From Globodera rostochiensis (lineage: Eukaryota > Nematoda > Chromadorea > Rhabditida > Heteroderidae): a DNA stretch of 64,000 nucleotides. The translations under genes were made by a program, and so were the position numbers. Within the stretch, counting starts at the first letter, position 1, and each line of letters starts with the position of its first letter. The stretch is from positions 1,054,001-1,118,000 of the forward strand of contig JAEVLN010000008.1 of NCBI GenBank assembly GCA_018350325.1, given 5' to 3'. Below are positions 19,611 to 31,065 of this stretch, piece after piece. The notes below the pieces were generated by a model, which had not been told where the DNA came from, made no database searches, and saw only the letters and a program-made list of their open reading frames with translations.

Positions 19611-20940
19611 TTAATTTTTTCAAACATTTTCATAAAAATGCAAAAAAAATTTGATAGTTCTTGTCGACTGATGATGTATTGCCAACATGGTCTGCAGCAG
19701 GGATGGGCGGAATTCCGTTTTCCGTTTTCCGTTTTTCCGTTGTTTTTGGGCCTTTTTTCCGTTTTACGTTTTGGGGAAATACTATAAAAATTCATAACTT
19801 TTTTTTAAAGAAGAGTAGTTGAAATGAATATAATGTTATAAAATGTAGAAAAATGAGCGGAATTTTTCAATCAAAAATATTGTAAGAAATGTAAAAATCA
19901 AAAAGTTAATGCCAATTTTTCGAAAAAAAAGATTTTTTGAATAGAAATTAGACACGGATGCTCACACAACTAGTTTAATGCTTATTTGAGCTAACCAATT
20001 TCATTTTGGAGACCAAGCTTGAGGGTAAAGATGATATTGAAGTTGTTGACAACACGAACATTGTCACAAACTATGGTTTTGAAGAGGAAGAGCCAGAATT
20101 TGAGATGCACAATTTCAAATGAACGAAATGGCATTTTATCGTTGTGACATTTTGTCCTTTCTGTTCTCATTAGTTGTGTTCTCAATTTTCGTTGGTCGGT
20201 CTTCGGTTTATTATCAATTGCTCAGCCTTTTGGTATAATTAATTGTGTAAGTTTGTCATCGCCCGATATTGCGGAGGTTGTGGTGACGTTAATTAATAAA
20301 TAATCGTATTGTTTTGTGGGTGTATTGTTCAAGTGGTGAAAGTAATCACTAGTCCGGCATATTTCCCAACGACCCCGACCCGAGGTTTACTGCGATTTTG
20401 GTCTTTTGTAGAACTTTTGTTGTTCATAAAGCTTGTTATCGAATAAGCTAGACTATATTTACTTGTTTGAACCACCAGGTATCGCAAACCTTGTTGCAAA
20501 TGAAAAACTTGCAAATATCAGGCCATCTGAAAATGCCTTTTTTTCGCCATCCTTGTTGCATAAGAGATGCAGATTTCTGGAATTGATTCACTCTTAGGCT
20601 TGTAGAAAATAATTTTTTCGATCGATCCTTCACGGCTTAGCTTGAAAAATATCTGAAACTGATCAACAGAGTCGCGAAACACCAAAAATGTATGAATGAC
20701 TTTAGCACACAGTTTCGTCTTATCAAACCGCAATTTGATCAGTTTTGATCGCAGATGGTCAAATTATTTTTCTTTAGCCAAATTTTATCTATCTATTGAA
20801 ACTCCGCACAACATAACAACGGGAGCCATTGGGGCGAGGGGAAACGGGAAAACGCCGGAAGGGACAGTTTCGACCGCGCGGGGTGTGGGAGAAGGCGAAA
20901 ATGTCCGCCAAAATGCAAACCTTCCCGCGCAGTGCCATTA
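19611..20940. other. Spacer without a recognised gene
   Basis: At 19665-19690 the sequence CTGATGATGTATTGCCAACA, continuing into TGGTCTGCAG, is the reverse complement of 24970-25000. At 19690 a CAGGGATGGGCGGAATTCCG left end with TTCCG words resembles the hAT-type MITE ends, without a clear right end. Positions 20800-20940 are GC-richer. Open frames here are short and unconvincing. Confidence 0.5.
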
Positions 20941-21154
20941 ATAATGCTTAAAACAGTCCGTGCCGAACAAATTTCTTCACAATAAATGGTAATAAAATGC
21001 AATCATCAGACAAATAAAGTTCAGAAACAAAATAACGCACAAATAAAAAGTTACGTCTTCTTCTCCGAGGTTTAAATCAATTTCCCCCAAACAACGACAC
21101 CTTCTCCGTTTGTCGTCTGACCCACACGGAATCGCTTCCTAAAATTTAGTGCAA

Positions 21155-21502
21155 AAATTCGCCATTTTTATAAAATAGTGAATATTATAAGAAAGAAAAA
21201 ATATTCGATGATAGGAATATTGATTTGGTTCCGGTTTAAAAGGGTTGGGAAATATTATGAAGTCATAAATATTGATTCGGGTGAGATAATTATTAAAAAT
21301 AAAATTTATATTAATGCCCATTTCAATTGTGGGCTGTCATTTATTACTTTCAACCATTTTTAGCCAAAGCTAAATAATATTCATTAATATTTAAAAATTT
21401 GTGAATATTTAAAGAAATTCTTTATCCCAAAAATAATTACAAATTTTTCCAAATCGAATTTTTCCGAAATTGTAAATTAAGAAATTTTTTTACCTAAATA
21501 AG
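21155..21502 (+). promoter_or_regulatory. Conserved SHT 5' block of SHT-4 (uninterrupted)
   Basis: This is the cleanest long version of the upstream block: GCCATTTTTATAAAATAG, TATAAGAAAGAAAAAATATT, GGAATATTGATTTGGTTCCG, AGTCATAAATATTGATTCGG, then ATGCCCATTTCAATTGTGGG, CTGTCATTTATTACTTTCAA and AGCTAAATAATATTCATTAA. It shows what the target of the Bel/Pao insertion looked like. Confidence 0.65.
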
Positions 21503-22557
21503 ATGGAAGAGTTTTGGGTTTTGATTTTGTTGTCATTTTTTGCAACAAATTCACTCGACAAAGCCGAATCCGTACAATTGGAGGAATTGGAAGAATTGCC
21601 ACTCCAAACATTTGACGAATTATTCGTAGATGAATGGTGGGACAAAGATGAAGCCGCCGAAGATTTGAAAACGCCGCCAACAAACTTTGGGCAAAATGTC
21701 CATCACCAAATTGACCGACAGAACACCCAACTTGGACAAATTGAACCCAATTCAACTGATCCGAATCCTCCTCTCACAGAGTCTGATCACTCTGGACAAA
21801 TTAAACCCAATTCAATTGATCAGCTTGAACAAATTGAATCCAATTCAACTGATGAGAATCCTCCTCTCACAGAGTCTGTTCACTCTGATAATGCCAAAAA
21901 TGACGAAGAAATTACTTCAAACGAAAATATTGCTGAAGATGAGCGAAAACGTAAAATAATCGACAAATTCCACGCAATAAAAGACGAATTAAAGCAAAAA
22001 GGAAAATTCCTTAGGAAAGAAAAAACTCAAATTGAGCATAAAATTGCTAAAGATTTAAAAGTCAATCGCAAAGCAATATATAAATGGAAAAAAGAATTTG
22101 GCCTAAGTGAAAAAATGCTTAACTTTGAGAAGAAAAAAGAAGAACGTAAACATTTAGTAGAGAAATTTGATCAGATGAAAGCCGAGTTAATGCGGGCCGG
22201 AACCAAAAACTCTTACACCAATCAAATAAATGAAATTGTCGCAAAAGAGTTGGGCCTCAGTTTTAAAACAATTTACGCTTGGAAACGTGAATTTGGCCAA
22301 ACGAGTGAGTATTTCGAAACAAAATTTATTTATTTATTTATATTAATTAAAATTCTTTTACAGAACCAAAACATAAACATTCCCACAGCGAACAAAAGGA
22401 ATTAATGAAACGTTATTATCAAATTAAAGACCAAAATCCTAAAATTAGAGACGAGGACATTGCCAAAACTCTGAAAATTGGAGGAACCACTTTGTTTAGA
22501 TGGAAAAAGCAATTACGACAGCATTTGGATCAAAATTCTGTCGATGGACATATTTGA
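21503..22557 (+). CDS. SHT-4: secreted tandem helix-turn-helix protein
   Basis: Exons are 21503-22304 and 22364-22557, with a 59-bp phase-1 intron, giving 331 residues. The second exon is short (194 bp against the usual 257): its third module (IAKTLKIGGTTLFRWKKQLR) is followed by a six-base-class deletion, and the protein ends at DGHI, so the SVEENAA tail is lost. The linker is expanded, with about three repeat units (GQIEPNSTDPNPPLTESDHS, GQIKPNSIDQL, EQIESNSTDENPPLTESVHS). Module 1 is IAKDLKVNRKAIYKWKKEFG and module 2 VAKELGLSFKTIYAWKREFG. The 3' flank is inverted relative to that of SHT-6, so the pair is arranged tail to tail over about 4 kb. Confidence 0.85.
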
Positions 22558-23030
22558 ATGAAACCAATATATTTTTCGACAATTCGCTTTTTTCATAATT
22601 TCTAATAGAGCTAAAAATTAGTTAGTTATTTATTTGCGTTTTTTTGAATTTTTCAAAAATTGTTACGAATTTACCAAATCAAACAAACAAGATACCTTCG
22701 AAGGCTCTAAATGAAAATAATCATTTTGGGGAAAAAAGCCGAGCGGTTCAATGCGTTTTTAAAAATTTCAATGTGAAAAAGCACCCTTTATTGAAATAAG
22801 CTTTTCACGAATGTTCGAATTGTCCAAAATTAACCGTAACATAGACACTATTCCAAACCGGCCATTCCTTCAATTTAAATTTTACACTTTATAAATTAAA
22901 AATTCAAACTGAAATAGAATATAATCTGGGAGATTTTGATCCAGTTGTATGCTTTTGAATTAGCCCTTTGCCAAATTTCTAAATATGTTTAAAGTTCGTG
23001 ACAATTGGCATGCATTAAGCATGGTATGAC
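22558..23030 (+). repeat. SHT 3' flank, left arm of an inverted duplication
   Basis: The sequence from AGCTAAAAATTAGTTAGTTA through AGCACCCTTTATTGAAATAA, TTCAATTTAAATTTTACACT and TATAATCTGGGAGATTTTGA recurs as the reverse complement at 26445-26880 beside SHT-6. The right arm has several small differences and insertions. Confidence 0.75.
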
Positions 23031-23040
23031 AATTGGTAAA

Positions 23041-23090
23041 ATGTCTGGTGTGGCAATTCCTCTAATTGTACAGGTTCGGCTTTGTCCAGT
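23041..23090 (-). pseudogene. SHT exon 1 scrap
   Basis: On the minus strand it reads SLDKAEPVQLEELPH, the family's sequence just after the signal peptide, with no gene around it. Confidence 0.6.
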
Positions 23091-23099
23091 GAAAACGAA

Positions 23100-23800
23100 C
23101 CCCCAAGCAAGCCATTTCTCCACACTTGCTATTATTTTGATTTTTTAACAGATTGAGTCAAAAATTCAAAATTTTTGGCGAAAATTTTTGTAACCCAAAA
23201 GTGAATCGCGGAAGGCCCAAAAAAATCAAAAAATTTAAAAAATCTAATTTTTGAGAGTTCAAAATTTCCTGACCGGCGGGTGATTAATTAAGTACTTATA
23301 CTTTTCGGTTTTGTGCCTACACCTCAAAATTTAAAAAAAGGTCAACAAAAGGCCGTTGAAAACATCATATATGGGGTTTTAAAGGGTGCTGATCATGAAT
23401 CTGACAATATTTTAAAGATCCGACAACATCTAAATTTTGAAAAATCTATGATTTTTGATTTATTTTTTTTCACCATTGATCACAAAAGCGCTTAGGAAGA
23501 AAATTTGTGCAAAATTTATGAAAAACCAAAACAATGTATGCAAAATTGATAAAACGTAGCGAGAGTAGGGAGTCAGGATCGCTACTAGTCTCCCGACTCG
23601 CGACCCTTTTTTATTTTCAAAAACTATCTTAAGTAGATTTTTACAATTAAAAATGTATGTATTTTAAAACAATAAAATGAAGAAAGGTGATTCCACCAAC
23701 ACATCGTTTTTATACGCACGATAAGAAGTAATCAACGAAAGTAAAAGAATTTTGCGTAATAAAATTTCCTGACGTTCAAATTCTTCATTTCATCAATTCG
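23100..23800. other. Spacer, nothing recognised
   Basis: AT-rich. A short inverted repeat lies at 23570-23605 (GCGAGAGTAGGGAGTC... against GACTCGCGACCC). The open frame 23313-23495 shows no family resemblance. Confidence 0.5.
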
Positions 23801-23805
23801 GTTTT

Positions 23806-24050
23806 ATCCAATTTGTTACGAAAAATGATACAAAAATTAAAAGCCAAAACTCATTCATCGTAGGACTACTGTTGGCCGCGGAGAATGATGGAGAAAACAA
23901 AACAAATTTAAAATCGGAAATTGCTGGAGTCTGAGGGATTTATGTGAAAAATTGCTGTTTCTCGTAGCTTTCATCAATTTCCGACTTTAAAATTGTTTTG
24001 TTTTTTCCATCATTCCACGTCGGCCAACATTCTTTCTCGACGATTCTCAT
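23806..24050. repeat. Palindromic element next to an SHT start-codon scrap
   Basis: On the minus strand 23806-23856 reads MNEFWLLIFVSFFVTN, an SHT signal peptide that then runs out of frame. Beside it, 23872-24045 is an inverted repeat with arms of about 50 bp (GTTGGCCGCGGAGAATGATG... and its complement). The same pair of features occurs in the opposite orientation at 30735-30945, so scrap and palindrome were duplicated together. Confidence 0.7.
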
Positions 24051-24130
24051 CATCAAATGGTATTTAAACACACCACAAAATCCATCAGACATTTAAATCA
24101 CTTAGCAAATTCGAATAAATCTTATCAAAA

Positions 24131-24481
24131 ATGTCTTCTCCCCCTGCAACTCTGTTCTCCATCCTCGCAATTGTATGTTTGCTGTGCAAATGTTGCATTT
24201 CGGCCCCACGTTAGACACTTTATAATATTATTGTAATTAAATTGGAATTTATAATTCGCAGAATTCCCGTGCTGTCCGGGAGACAGCAGGTGGTTTCTCT
24301 GATGGCCTCCCATGTTGATGCGTTTGCATCGACAATGACTGAGTCGGCAGCTTGCAAAAATGCCAATGATGTCGAGAATGCCGTCAAAAGTGCACTAAAC
24401 TCAATGGGCAGATGCCCCAATGGTGGTGGTGGCCAAATTGTGAATGAAATTGATGCACAACTTTCTTCAACAGGTAGTTAG
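24131..24481 (+). CDS. Candidate small secreted protein, gene model uncertain
   Basis: The frame from 24131 reads MSSPPATLFSILAIVCLLCK CCISAPR and meets a stop at once; it looks like a signal peptide cut near ISA. A second open frame (24242-24481) reads ...VVSLMASHVDAFASTMTESA and ends INEIDAQ-like, LSSTGS. A GTATGT donor at about 24173 with an acceptor at CAGCAG near 24290 joins the two in phase 0, though this removes part of the hydrophobic run; the donor after CCAC gives the wrong phase. There is a TATTTAAA box near 24062. No family is recognised and no paralogue is present in the window. A frameshifted relic is an equal possibility. Confidence 0.35.
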
Positions 24482-25120
24482 TACGCACGAAAACCTGACA
24501 GCCACTTATAGACAATATCAGCCGGAAACTATTTTTTGTGTAAGCTAACAACGCCGCGTAGACCGTAATCACGGTTACGGTATGTCGAATTGTGGAGATT
24601 AAATTAAAGAAAAAAATTTGTTATTTTCGTTAAAGAAGGTCCAAAATTAATTGAATGTACCGTCAAAACGGTGAATTTCAAAAAATTTCCCGTAACAGAC
24701 AACACCAGCCCGAAACCCTTTTTGGTGTGAGCGGACAGCGCGTGGACCCTAATCACGGTTACTGTAGTTACAGAATACCGAAATTAATGGGATAAGCCTA
24801 GTAACAACCAGAAATGCAACAAACTGCTGCAGTAATTGGCTGATTTTGCTAATAGTTAGCGTCATCCACATGAAAGTGATCCTCAGGTTTATTGATTGTT
24901 TTTGCTGGCATTCAGACGGATGCGCGTACAGTCTCAGCTTCGTCAAGGCCATGTTTGAGTTGGCCACTTCAAGCTGCAGACCATGTTGGCAATACATCAT
25001 CAGCCTGGGGCAATTTGAGTCAAAAGTTTGGAAAACAAATTGGCGCCATTCACAACATTGGCGATATGCACAACATTCACATTACGGACGTGTTTTTCAA
25101 CAAGCCGAGCAAAGGTTAAT
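24482..25120. repeat. Diverged duplications and exon-like fragment
   Basis: The words AATCACGGTTACGGT (near 24570) and AATCACGGTTACTGT (near 24752), with similar sequence before them, mark a diverged tandem duplication of about 180 bp. From 24830 the exon-like fragment shared with 6710-6895 follows (frame CAYSLSFVKAMFELA). Its far end, CTGCAGACCATGTTGGCAAT, also occurs inverted at 19.67 kb. No intact gene is seen. Confidence 0.5.
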
Positions 25121-25560
25121 GATTTTAATTAAAAATTATAATAAATAAACAATAATAATAATTTTAAATAAGGATTGAAATGGTGGTTTATTCCATGAAA
25201 TGGTGTACATCAAAATGTGCCACACCCGAACAATGTGATTTCCAGCCCAGGCGATTCCGGCGCACACAAGCTCTGAATGTATATGCTGAATTGTGATGAC
25301 ATCATTCCCAAATTTGGGACATTGTAGAAAAAAGATTTGCATTTTCCTTATATATTTATTTATAGAAACTTTTTAATAAAAGTATTTTTTAATTTGGCTT
25401 TTTTTAGATTATCAAAAAATACAAGGATCGACAAGAACTATCAAATCTTTTTGCATTTTTATGAAAATGTTTGAAAAAATAAGTGATTTAAAATATCAAC
25501 AAAAAGAAAAATTTCGTGCTTCCCCCACTTCACCGCCACCGGAGTTGTACCATTTTTAAT
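25121..25560. other. Spacer, nothing recognised
   Basis: AT-rich. A short minus-strand frame (25136-25342) shows no recognisable domain. Confidence 0.45.
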
Positions 25561-25701
25561 TTATAGAGTGTAAAATTAAAATTGAAAGAATGGCGGTAAG
25601 GTGGAATTTTGAAAAATTCAAAAAAACGCTAATAGATAAACTAATTTTTAGCTCTATTAGAAATCAAGAAGTAATTGTCGAAAATTCTATTGATCATCGT
25701 T

Positions 25702-25965
25702 TCATTCAAAGACTTCCCGTGTTTGATTTATTAATTTCCTAAACTTTTGCCGCGGCATTCTCTTCCACATAATGTCCATTGACAGATTGATGAAATTGTT
25801 GTCGTTTAATTGGCATTTCCATTTATACAAAGTGCTTCTTACAATTTTCAACATTTTGGCAATGTCATCGTCACAATTTTTAGGATTTTTGTTCTTAATT
25901 TCATTATAACTTTTCATCATTTCCTTTTGTTCACTGTGGGTGTATTTATGTTTTGATTTAATTCT
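25702..25965 (-). pseudogene. SHT-5: exon 2 fragment with frameshift
   Basis: Only the third module survives: SEQKEMMKSYNEIKNKNPKN, then IAKMLKIVRSTLYKWKCQL. A deletion in the KRQQF stretch then shifts the frame, and the tail reads out of register (NDNNFINLSMD) although the DNA of the SVEENAA tail is still present. No exon 1 is found upstream; instead, unrelated sequence begins near 25966, where the intron would be. The conserved 3' flank (25570-25700) is retained. Confidence 0.85.
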
Positions 25966-26009
25966 AAATAAAAGATTTATCATCGCACTAAAATTGGAAG
26001 AGGACACTA

Positions 26010-26440
26010 GAAAAACAGAATCAGGCCTTACACGCTTGATCTGACAAGAGGTCTAAGTGAAAAACGCAAGAAACTTTGTTAAAGCTTGATTTTGCGATAC
26101 GATATTGATACTAATCGAAACGAAAAGCTTTACTGAAACATAAAGTGAAAACAATTATGGACTTACTAATTAAGTTTTTGAATTTTTGCGAAATGTCGGC
26201 CGCAAATGTCCTATTTTGGCTGAGGCCGCAAATGTTTGAGCCCCAAATGTCGGCCAACCCAAACATCCACCAATTGTCATACCTCAGTCATTAGGTGAAC
26301 CATCTACTCAAATGACTTTAAGACGTTTCATACAGGAGGTATAGATTCAGGAGGAGATATTGTTTTGCAGGGGTTGCCTAAATTACAACAGCATTTGGAT
26401 AATGTCACACCTAAAGTAAAAGCTATTTTGGCTAAATGTT
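26010..26440. other. Spacer, nothing recognised
   Basis: It contains short repeated words CGCAAATGTC/CCCAAATGTCGGCC (26205-26260). No gene is seen. Confidence 0.45.
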
Positions 26441-26444
26441 CAGC

Positions 26445-26888
26445 AAATTGTCGCGCACTTTAAACATATGTGACAAGTTGGAAAAGGCAAACTCAAAAGC
26501 ATACAGCTAGCTGGATTAAAATCGCTCAGATTATATTCTATTTCAGTTTAAATTTTTAATTTATAAAGTGTAAAATTTAAATTGAAGGAATGGCCGGTAA
26601 GGTGGAATATAGAGCCTATGTTACGGTTTACTTTGGAAATCGGTTAATTCTGGGATTAACCGGTTAATTTTGGAAATTCTAAAATAAAGCAAAGCTAAAC
26701 AATTCGAAAATTCGTGAAAAGCTTATTTTAATAAAGGGTGCTTTTTCACATTAAACTTCTAAAAACAATAAACCGCTTGGCTTTTTCCCCCAAATGATTC
26801 TTTTCATTTGTTTTATGGAGCCGTTTTTTAGTTCTATTAGAAATCGAGAAAAGTGAATTGTCGAAAATTCTATTGATCATCGTTTCAT
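26445..26888 (-). repeat. SHT 3' flank, right arm of the inverted duplication
   Basis: Reverse complement of 22560-23030, with an extra stretch of GGTTAATT words near 26640-26680. It lies just downstream of SHT-6. Confidence 0.75.
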
Positions 26889-27887
26889 TCAAATACTTCT
26901 CGAGTTTGAGCACCCAATTTCCTGAACATATGCCGCGGCATTCTCTTCCACAGAATGTCCATCGACAGAATTTGGATGAAATTGCTGTCGTTTAAATTGC
27001 TTTTTCCATCTATTCAAAGTGGCACTTCCAATATTCAACATTTTGGCAATGTCCCCGTCACTAATTTTAGAATTTTTGACTTTAATTTCATAATAACGTT
27101 TCAACAATTCCTTTTGTTCGCTGTGAGAGTGTTTATGTTTTGATGCTGTAAAGAATTTTAATTAATATAAATAAATAAATAAATTAAGTCTTGAAAACTC
27201 ACTGGTTTGGCCAAGTTCATGTTTCCAATTAGAAATTGTTCTATCACTTAGTCCTAACTCTTTTGCGACAGTTTTATCAATTTCTTGATGATAAGAGTTT
27301 TTGAAGCCGTCCCGCTTTAACCCGGCTTTCATTTGATCAAATTTCTCTACCAAATTTTTTCGCTCATTTTTTGGATTTATTTGACTTAAGCCAAACTCTT
27401 TTTTCCATTTATATATTTTTTTACGATTGATTTTTAAATGTTTAGCAATTTTCACTTCAATTTGAGTCCATTCCTTGGACGAATATTTTCCTATTTGCTT
27501 AAATTCGTCTCTCATTTCATGGAATTTGTTAATAATTTTACGTTTTCGCTTATCTTCAGCATTATCAAAGTGATCAGACTCTGTGAGAGGAAGATTCTGA
27601 TTAGTTGAATTGGGTTCAATTTGTCCAAGCTGATCAGTTGAATTGGGTTCAATTTGTCCAATTTGGGTGTTCTGTCGCTCGATTTGGTGATGGACATTTT
27701 GCCCAAAGTTTGTTGGCGGCCTTTTCAAATCTTCGGCGGCTTCATCTTTGTCCCACCATTCATCTACGAATAATTCGTCAAATGTTTGGAGTGGCAATTC
27801 TTCCAATTCCTCCAATTGTACGGATTCGGCTTTGTCGAGCAAATTTGTTGCAAAAAATAAGACCAAAATTAAAATCCAAAATTCCAT
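26889..27887 (-). CDS. SHT-6: secreted tandem helix-turn-helix protein
   Basis: Exons are 27887-27203 and 27145-26889 with a 57-bp intron; the product is 313 residues. I take the ATG giving MEFWILILVLFFATNLLDK rather than the in-frame one 78 bp upstream, because every paralogue starts here and the upstream codons come from the flank. The linker has two units (GQIEPNSTDQLGQIEPNSTN). Module 2 is the variant VAKELGLSDRTISNWKHELG, with DRT as in SHT-16 and SHT-18. Module 3 is IAKMLNIGSATLNRWKKQFK. The full tail ending CSNSRSI is present. Confidence 0.86.
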
Positions 27888-27989
27888 TTTGTTGGGCAAA
27901 AAGCAACTTCTGAATTTACAATTAATTTTATAATTTAAAGCAAAATTCGACTGCAAATTTGTCAATCTATTTTTGTGTTAAAGAATTTA

Positions 27990-28190
27990 TTATTATTATT
28001 TAGCTTGAGCAAAAAATGATTGAAAGTAATAAATGACAACACACAATTGAAATGGGCATTCATATAAATTATATTTTTTAATAATTATCTCACCCAAATC
28101 AATATTCCCCGTTTGAACCGGGACCACAATATCCTGGGAACTCATAGAATAATAATATTCACGATTTTATAAAATGGCGATCGATTGTCA
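27990..28190 (-). promoter_or_regulatory. Conserved SHT 5' block of SHT-6
   Basis: On the minus strand it has ATGGGAATTC-type, CTGTCATTTATTACTTTCAA and GTGAGATAATTATTAAAAAA words, about 100-250 bp before the start. Confidence 0.55.
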
Positions 28191-28199
28191 ATAGTCAAA

Positions 28200-29110
28200 T
28201 GAAAACAAATATTTTTAAATAATTCAAATTCGCCCCGGTGGAAAAGTGACATTTCCGCTTCTGCTGGCATTTGAATAGAAAAAACAATTTTTGAAGAATC
28301 GATTTTAAACTTTACATCGGATGGACAAAACACATGCATAATGTCGAAGCCACGAGCCACGAAATGACAACTCAGCCAAAACCAACATGAGTCGAAAAAA
28401 ACTTTTGTTTTACGGGTCTCCTTGAACCGAAAAATTTCTCGGCTTTTTTGGGTCTCGATTTCGAGTCTCGGGATCATTTCTCTGTATCGAGTCTCGACTC
28501 TCGAGTCTTGGTAAATTTCAAGTCTCGAGCATCCCTATAAACAAATGATAAAAATGAGTGATCAGAGATAAAGCGGTAGCAAAGAAGGAAGAATTTGAGG
28601 GATGAATGTGTGCATGCCCTGGAGGGAAAGATGACGAGATTAATTTTCTTGCCCGAGGGGAACAAGGCGTCAACCCGCCGTTTGCTTAAAATCCGGATTC
28701 CTAAAATGCGAGATCAACCGGCAATGATAGTGGCCGGGCATTCGCCTGAGGGCATTTTGTGAATCTCTACGTCAAAAAAAACATTTAATTATTGGCCATT
28801 AATTTTCCAAAGTATTTTACTACGAATTTTTCATTTTAAATTAAGAAAAAGTTATTCGAAATGAAAATGGGGGTTGTTTTTGCATGAAAACGGCCACAAA
28901 GAAATTAAATGCTTTTGCCGATCAAAAAAAACATCAAAAAGGTGCCGTGCCCATTAATTTTGCTGCACTTTGTAGCGAGTTAAGAACTAAATAACCCTTC
29001 AGGTCATAAATTTAAATTATTTGTTTGTCATTTATCGAGAAAAAAATGAATTTATCAATTTTTTATTGAAGAATAGTTTTATACAAATTTTGCTAACATT
29101 TACAATTCAT
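28200..29110. other. Spacer with a low-complexity GTCTCG block
   Basis: At 28415-28545 the words GTCTCGA/TCGAGTCT recur and the block ends GAGCATCCCTA, like one end of the small hAT-type elements at 8.6 kb. Positions 28550-28760 are of mixed composition without a recognisable gene. The remainder is AT-rich. Confidence 0.5.
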
Positions 29111-30213
29111 TCAAATACTTTCCGCGTTCGATTTATCAATTTCCTGAATATTTGTCGCGGCATTCTCTTCGAAAAAATGACCGTCGACAGAATTTGGATG
29201 GAATTTCTGTCGTTTAAATTGCTTTTTCCAATTACACAAAGTGCGTGCTCCAATTTTCAATATTTTGGCAATGCCCGCGTCACTATTTTTAGGATTTTGG
29301 CCCTTAATTTTATAATAACGTTTCATTAATTCCTTTTGTTCGCTCTTGGAGTTTTGATTGTATGGTTCTGTAAAAGTTTAATTAATCTAAATAAATAAAT
29401 AAAATTGGGCTCCAAATACTCTGTGATGCCTAAAGGAAGATGAGTGTGGGAAAAGAGAATAAAAGAACCAGTGGGAGGACCTCTATAAGTGAACGCCCGT
29501 AGCTCAATGGGTTAGAGCTGCCACACGGAAAGTGAAGATGTGGGTTCGAGTCCCAACGGCGAGTATTCTTTTATGTCCTACAACTCACTGGTTTGGCCAA
29601 GTTCATGTTTCCACCTGTAAATTGTTGCAAAACTGGTGCCCAATTCTTTGGCGACAGTTTTATCTAATTTATTTGTGTTTGAACTTTTGAGTCCGGACCG
29701 CCTTAACTCGGCTTTCATTTGATCAAATTTCTCTACTAAATGTTTACGTTCTTCTTTTCCATAGAACTGACTTAGGCCAAATTCTTTTTTCCATTTATAT
29801 ATTTTCGTGCGATTGACTTTTAAATGTTTAGCAATTTTATCTTCAATTTGAACCCATTCTTTTGCCGAACATTTCCCTTTTTGCCTAAATTCGTCTTTAA
29901 TTGCATGGAATTTGTCAACAATTTTACGTTTTTCATATGAAGAAATTTCTTTTATTATTTCGTTCTGTTCTTCGCCATTTTTGGCATTATCAGAGTGATC
30001 AGTCTCTGTGAGAGGAGGATTCTGATCAGTTGAATCGGGTTCAATTTGTCCAAGCGTTAATGTATGCCATTCTTCGGCTTTGCCATTGTCCCACCATCCT
30101 TCTCCAAATATTTCATCAATTATTTTGTGTGGCTTTTCATCCAATTGTACGGATTCGGCTTTGTCGAGCGAATTTGTTACAAAGAATGACACCAAAATTA
30201 AAAGAGAATTCAT
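29111..30213 (-). CDS. SHT-7: secreted tandem helix-turn-helix protein with an intronic insertion
   Basis: Exons are 30213-29589 and 29367-29111; the product is 293 residues. The intron is 221 bp instead of about 50 because a tRNA-like element of some 165 bp sits just inside the donor site. GT and AG ends remain. The signal peptide is MNSLLILVSFFVTNSLDK. The acidic part differs from the main type (QLDEKPHKIIDEIFGEGWWD) and the usual NFGQNVHHQIDRQN stretch is missing. There is one repeat unit (GQIEPDSTDQNPPLTETDHS). Modules read IAKHLKVNRTKIYKWKKEFG, VAKELGTSFATIYRWKHELG and IAKILKIGARTLCNWKKQFK. Confidence 0.85.
29422..29586 (+). repeat. tRNA-derived repeat inside the SHT-7 intron
   Basis: The insert has box A (TAGCTCAATGGG, 29502-29513) and box B (GGTTCGAGTCC, near 29543), CGCC/GGCG acceptor pairing, a 70-bp head and a TATTCTTTTATGTCC tail. 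ACTC is repeated on both sides as a possible target duplication. It is antisense to the gene. It shares the head-body-tail layout of the 9.5-kb repeat but is a different subfamily. No convincing anticodon stem is seen. Confidence 0.75.
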
Positions 30214-30309
30214 TTTATTGGGCTAAAAACAACTTCTGAATTCATATAATTTTATAATTAAATGCAAAATTCAATTGCAAAAATTGGTTTCTCGCAAAAA
30301 GATTTTAAA

Positions 30310-30560
30310 GAATAATAAATATTTACTAAATGAAATAAATAAAAAAATGGTGAATTTTTTAGCCCAAATAAATTGGAGACACTCAGAAAATCAATAAGGC
30401 CCATCATTTTCCAAATTTCTGCCAACCTTGAAATTATTAATCACAATCGGAGGAAATGGTGACAATTTCCGGTCGTTTCTATTAGAGACCGGATGATCAG
30501 AATTGCCAGCGATAACATCCAATTTTGCCAAAACACTTCTCCTAGTGCCAACAATTTTGC
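30310..30560. repeat. Segmentally duplicated SHT 5' flank
   Basis: It matches 5450-5690 upstream of SHT-1 and in part 32770-32915 upstream of SHT-8. Confidence 0.75.
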
Positions 30561-30644
30561 AGCTAAAAAAATGAAGCAAATTTTTAAAAAGCTTTAAAAT
30601 TAAATGAATTTATTGTCCTGAAACAAAGGTTTTTTTAATTCCAA

Positions 30645-31065
30645 AAAACGGGACTGGCCGGAATGGAGTGACGGGACGGAACTGACCGGAATGGAGTCAT
30701 CAACATGAGAGGCCTTCAGAGAAATCGTCGAGAAAGAATGTTGGCCGACGTTTGAATGATTGACAAACCAAAACAATTTAAAAGTCGGAAATTGATAAGC
30801 CACGAGAAACAGCAATTTTTCACATAAATCCCTGAGACTCCAGCAATTTCCGACTTTAAATTTGTTTTGTTTTCTCTATCATTCCACCTCGCCTAACAGT
30901 CCTACGATGAATGAGTTTTAGCTTTTAATTTTTGTATCATTTTCACCATTTTACTTATTTTATTTTATTTTGTGAATATTTATTATAAATCTTTTTGCTA
31001 GAAATTCTTTAATATTGTAGATTCAGAAGTTGTTTTTTGCCCAAATAAAATGGAAGAGAATGATT
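30645..31065 (+). repeat. Stray minisatellite units, palindrome and SHT start scraps
   Basis: Positions 30645-30700 hold about two units of the 27-bp minisatellite. The palindrome of 23.87-24.05 kb recurs inverted at 30735-30895. On the plus strand 30905-30945 reads MNEF then a stop then LLIFVSF. At 31015-31055 another SHT leader (GATTCAGAAGTTGTTTTTTG, CCCAAATAAAATGG) and start codon lead into unrelated sequence. Confidence 0.65.

Noticed and set aside
21687..21959. Second frame inside SHT exon 1 (MGKMSITKSTDRTPKLDKLN type)
   Set aside because: A shifted frame through the linker repeat; it appears in every copy because the DNA repeat is conserved and has no leader of its own.
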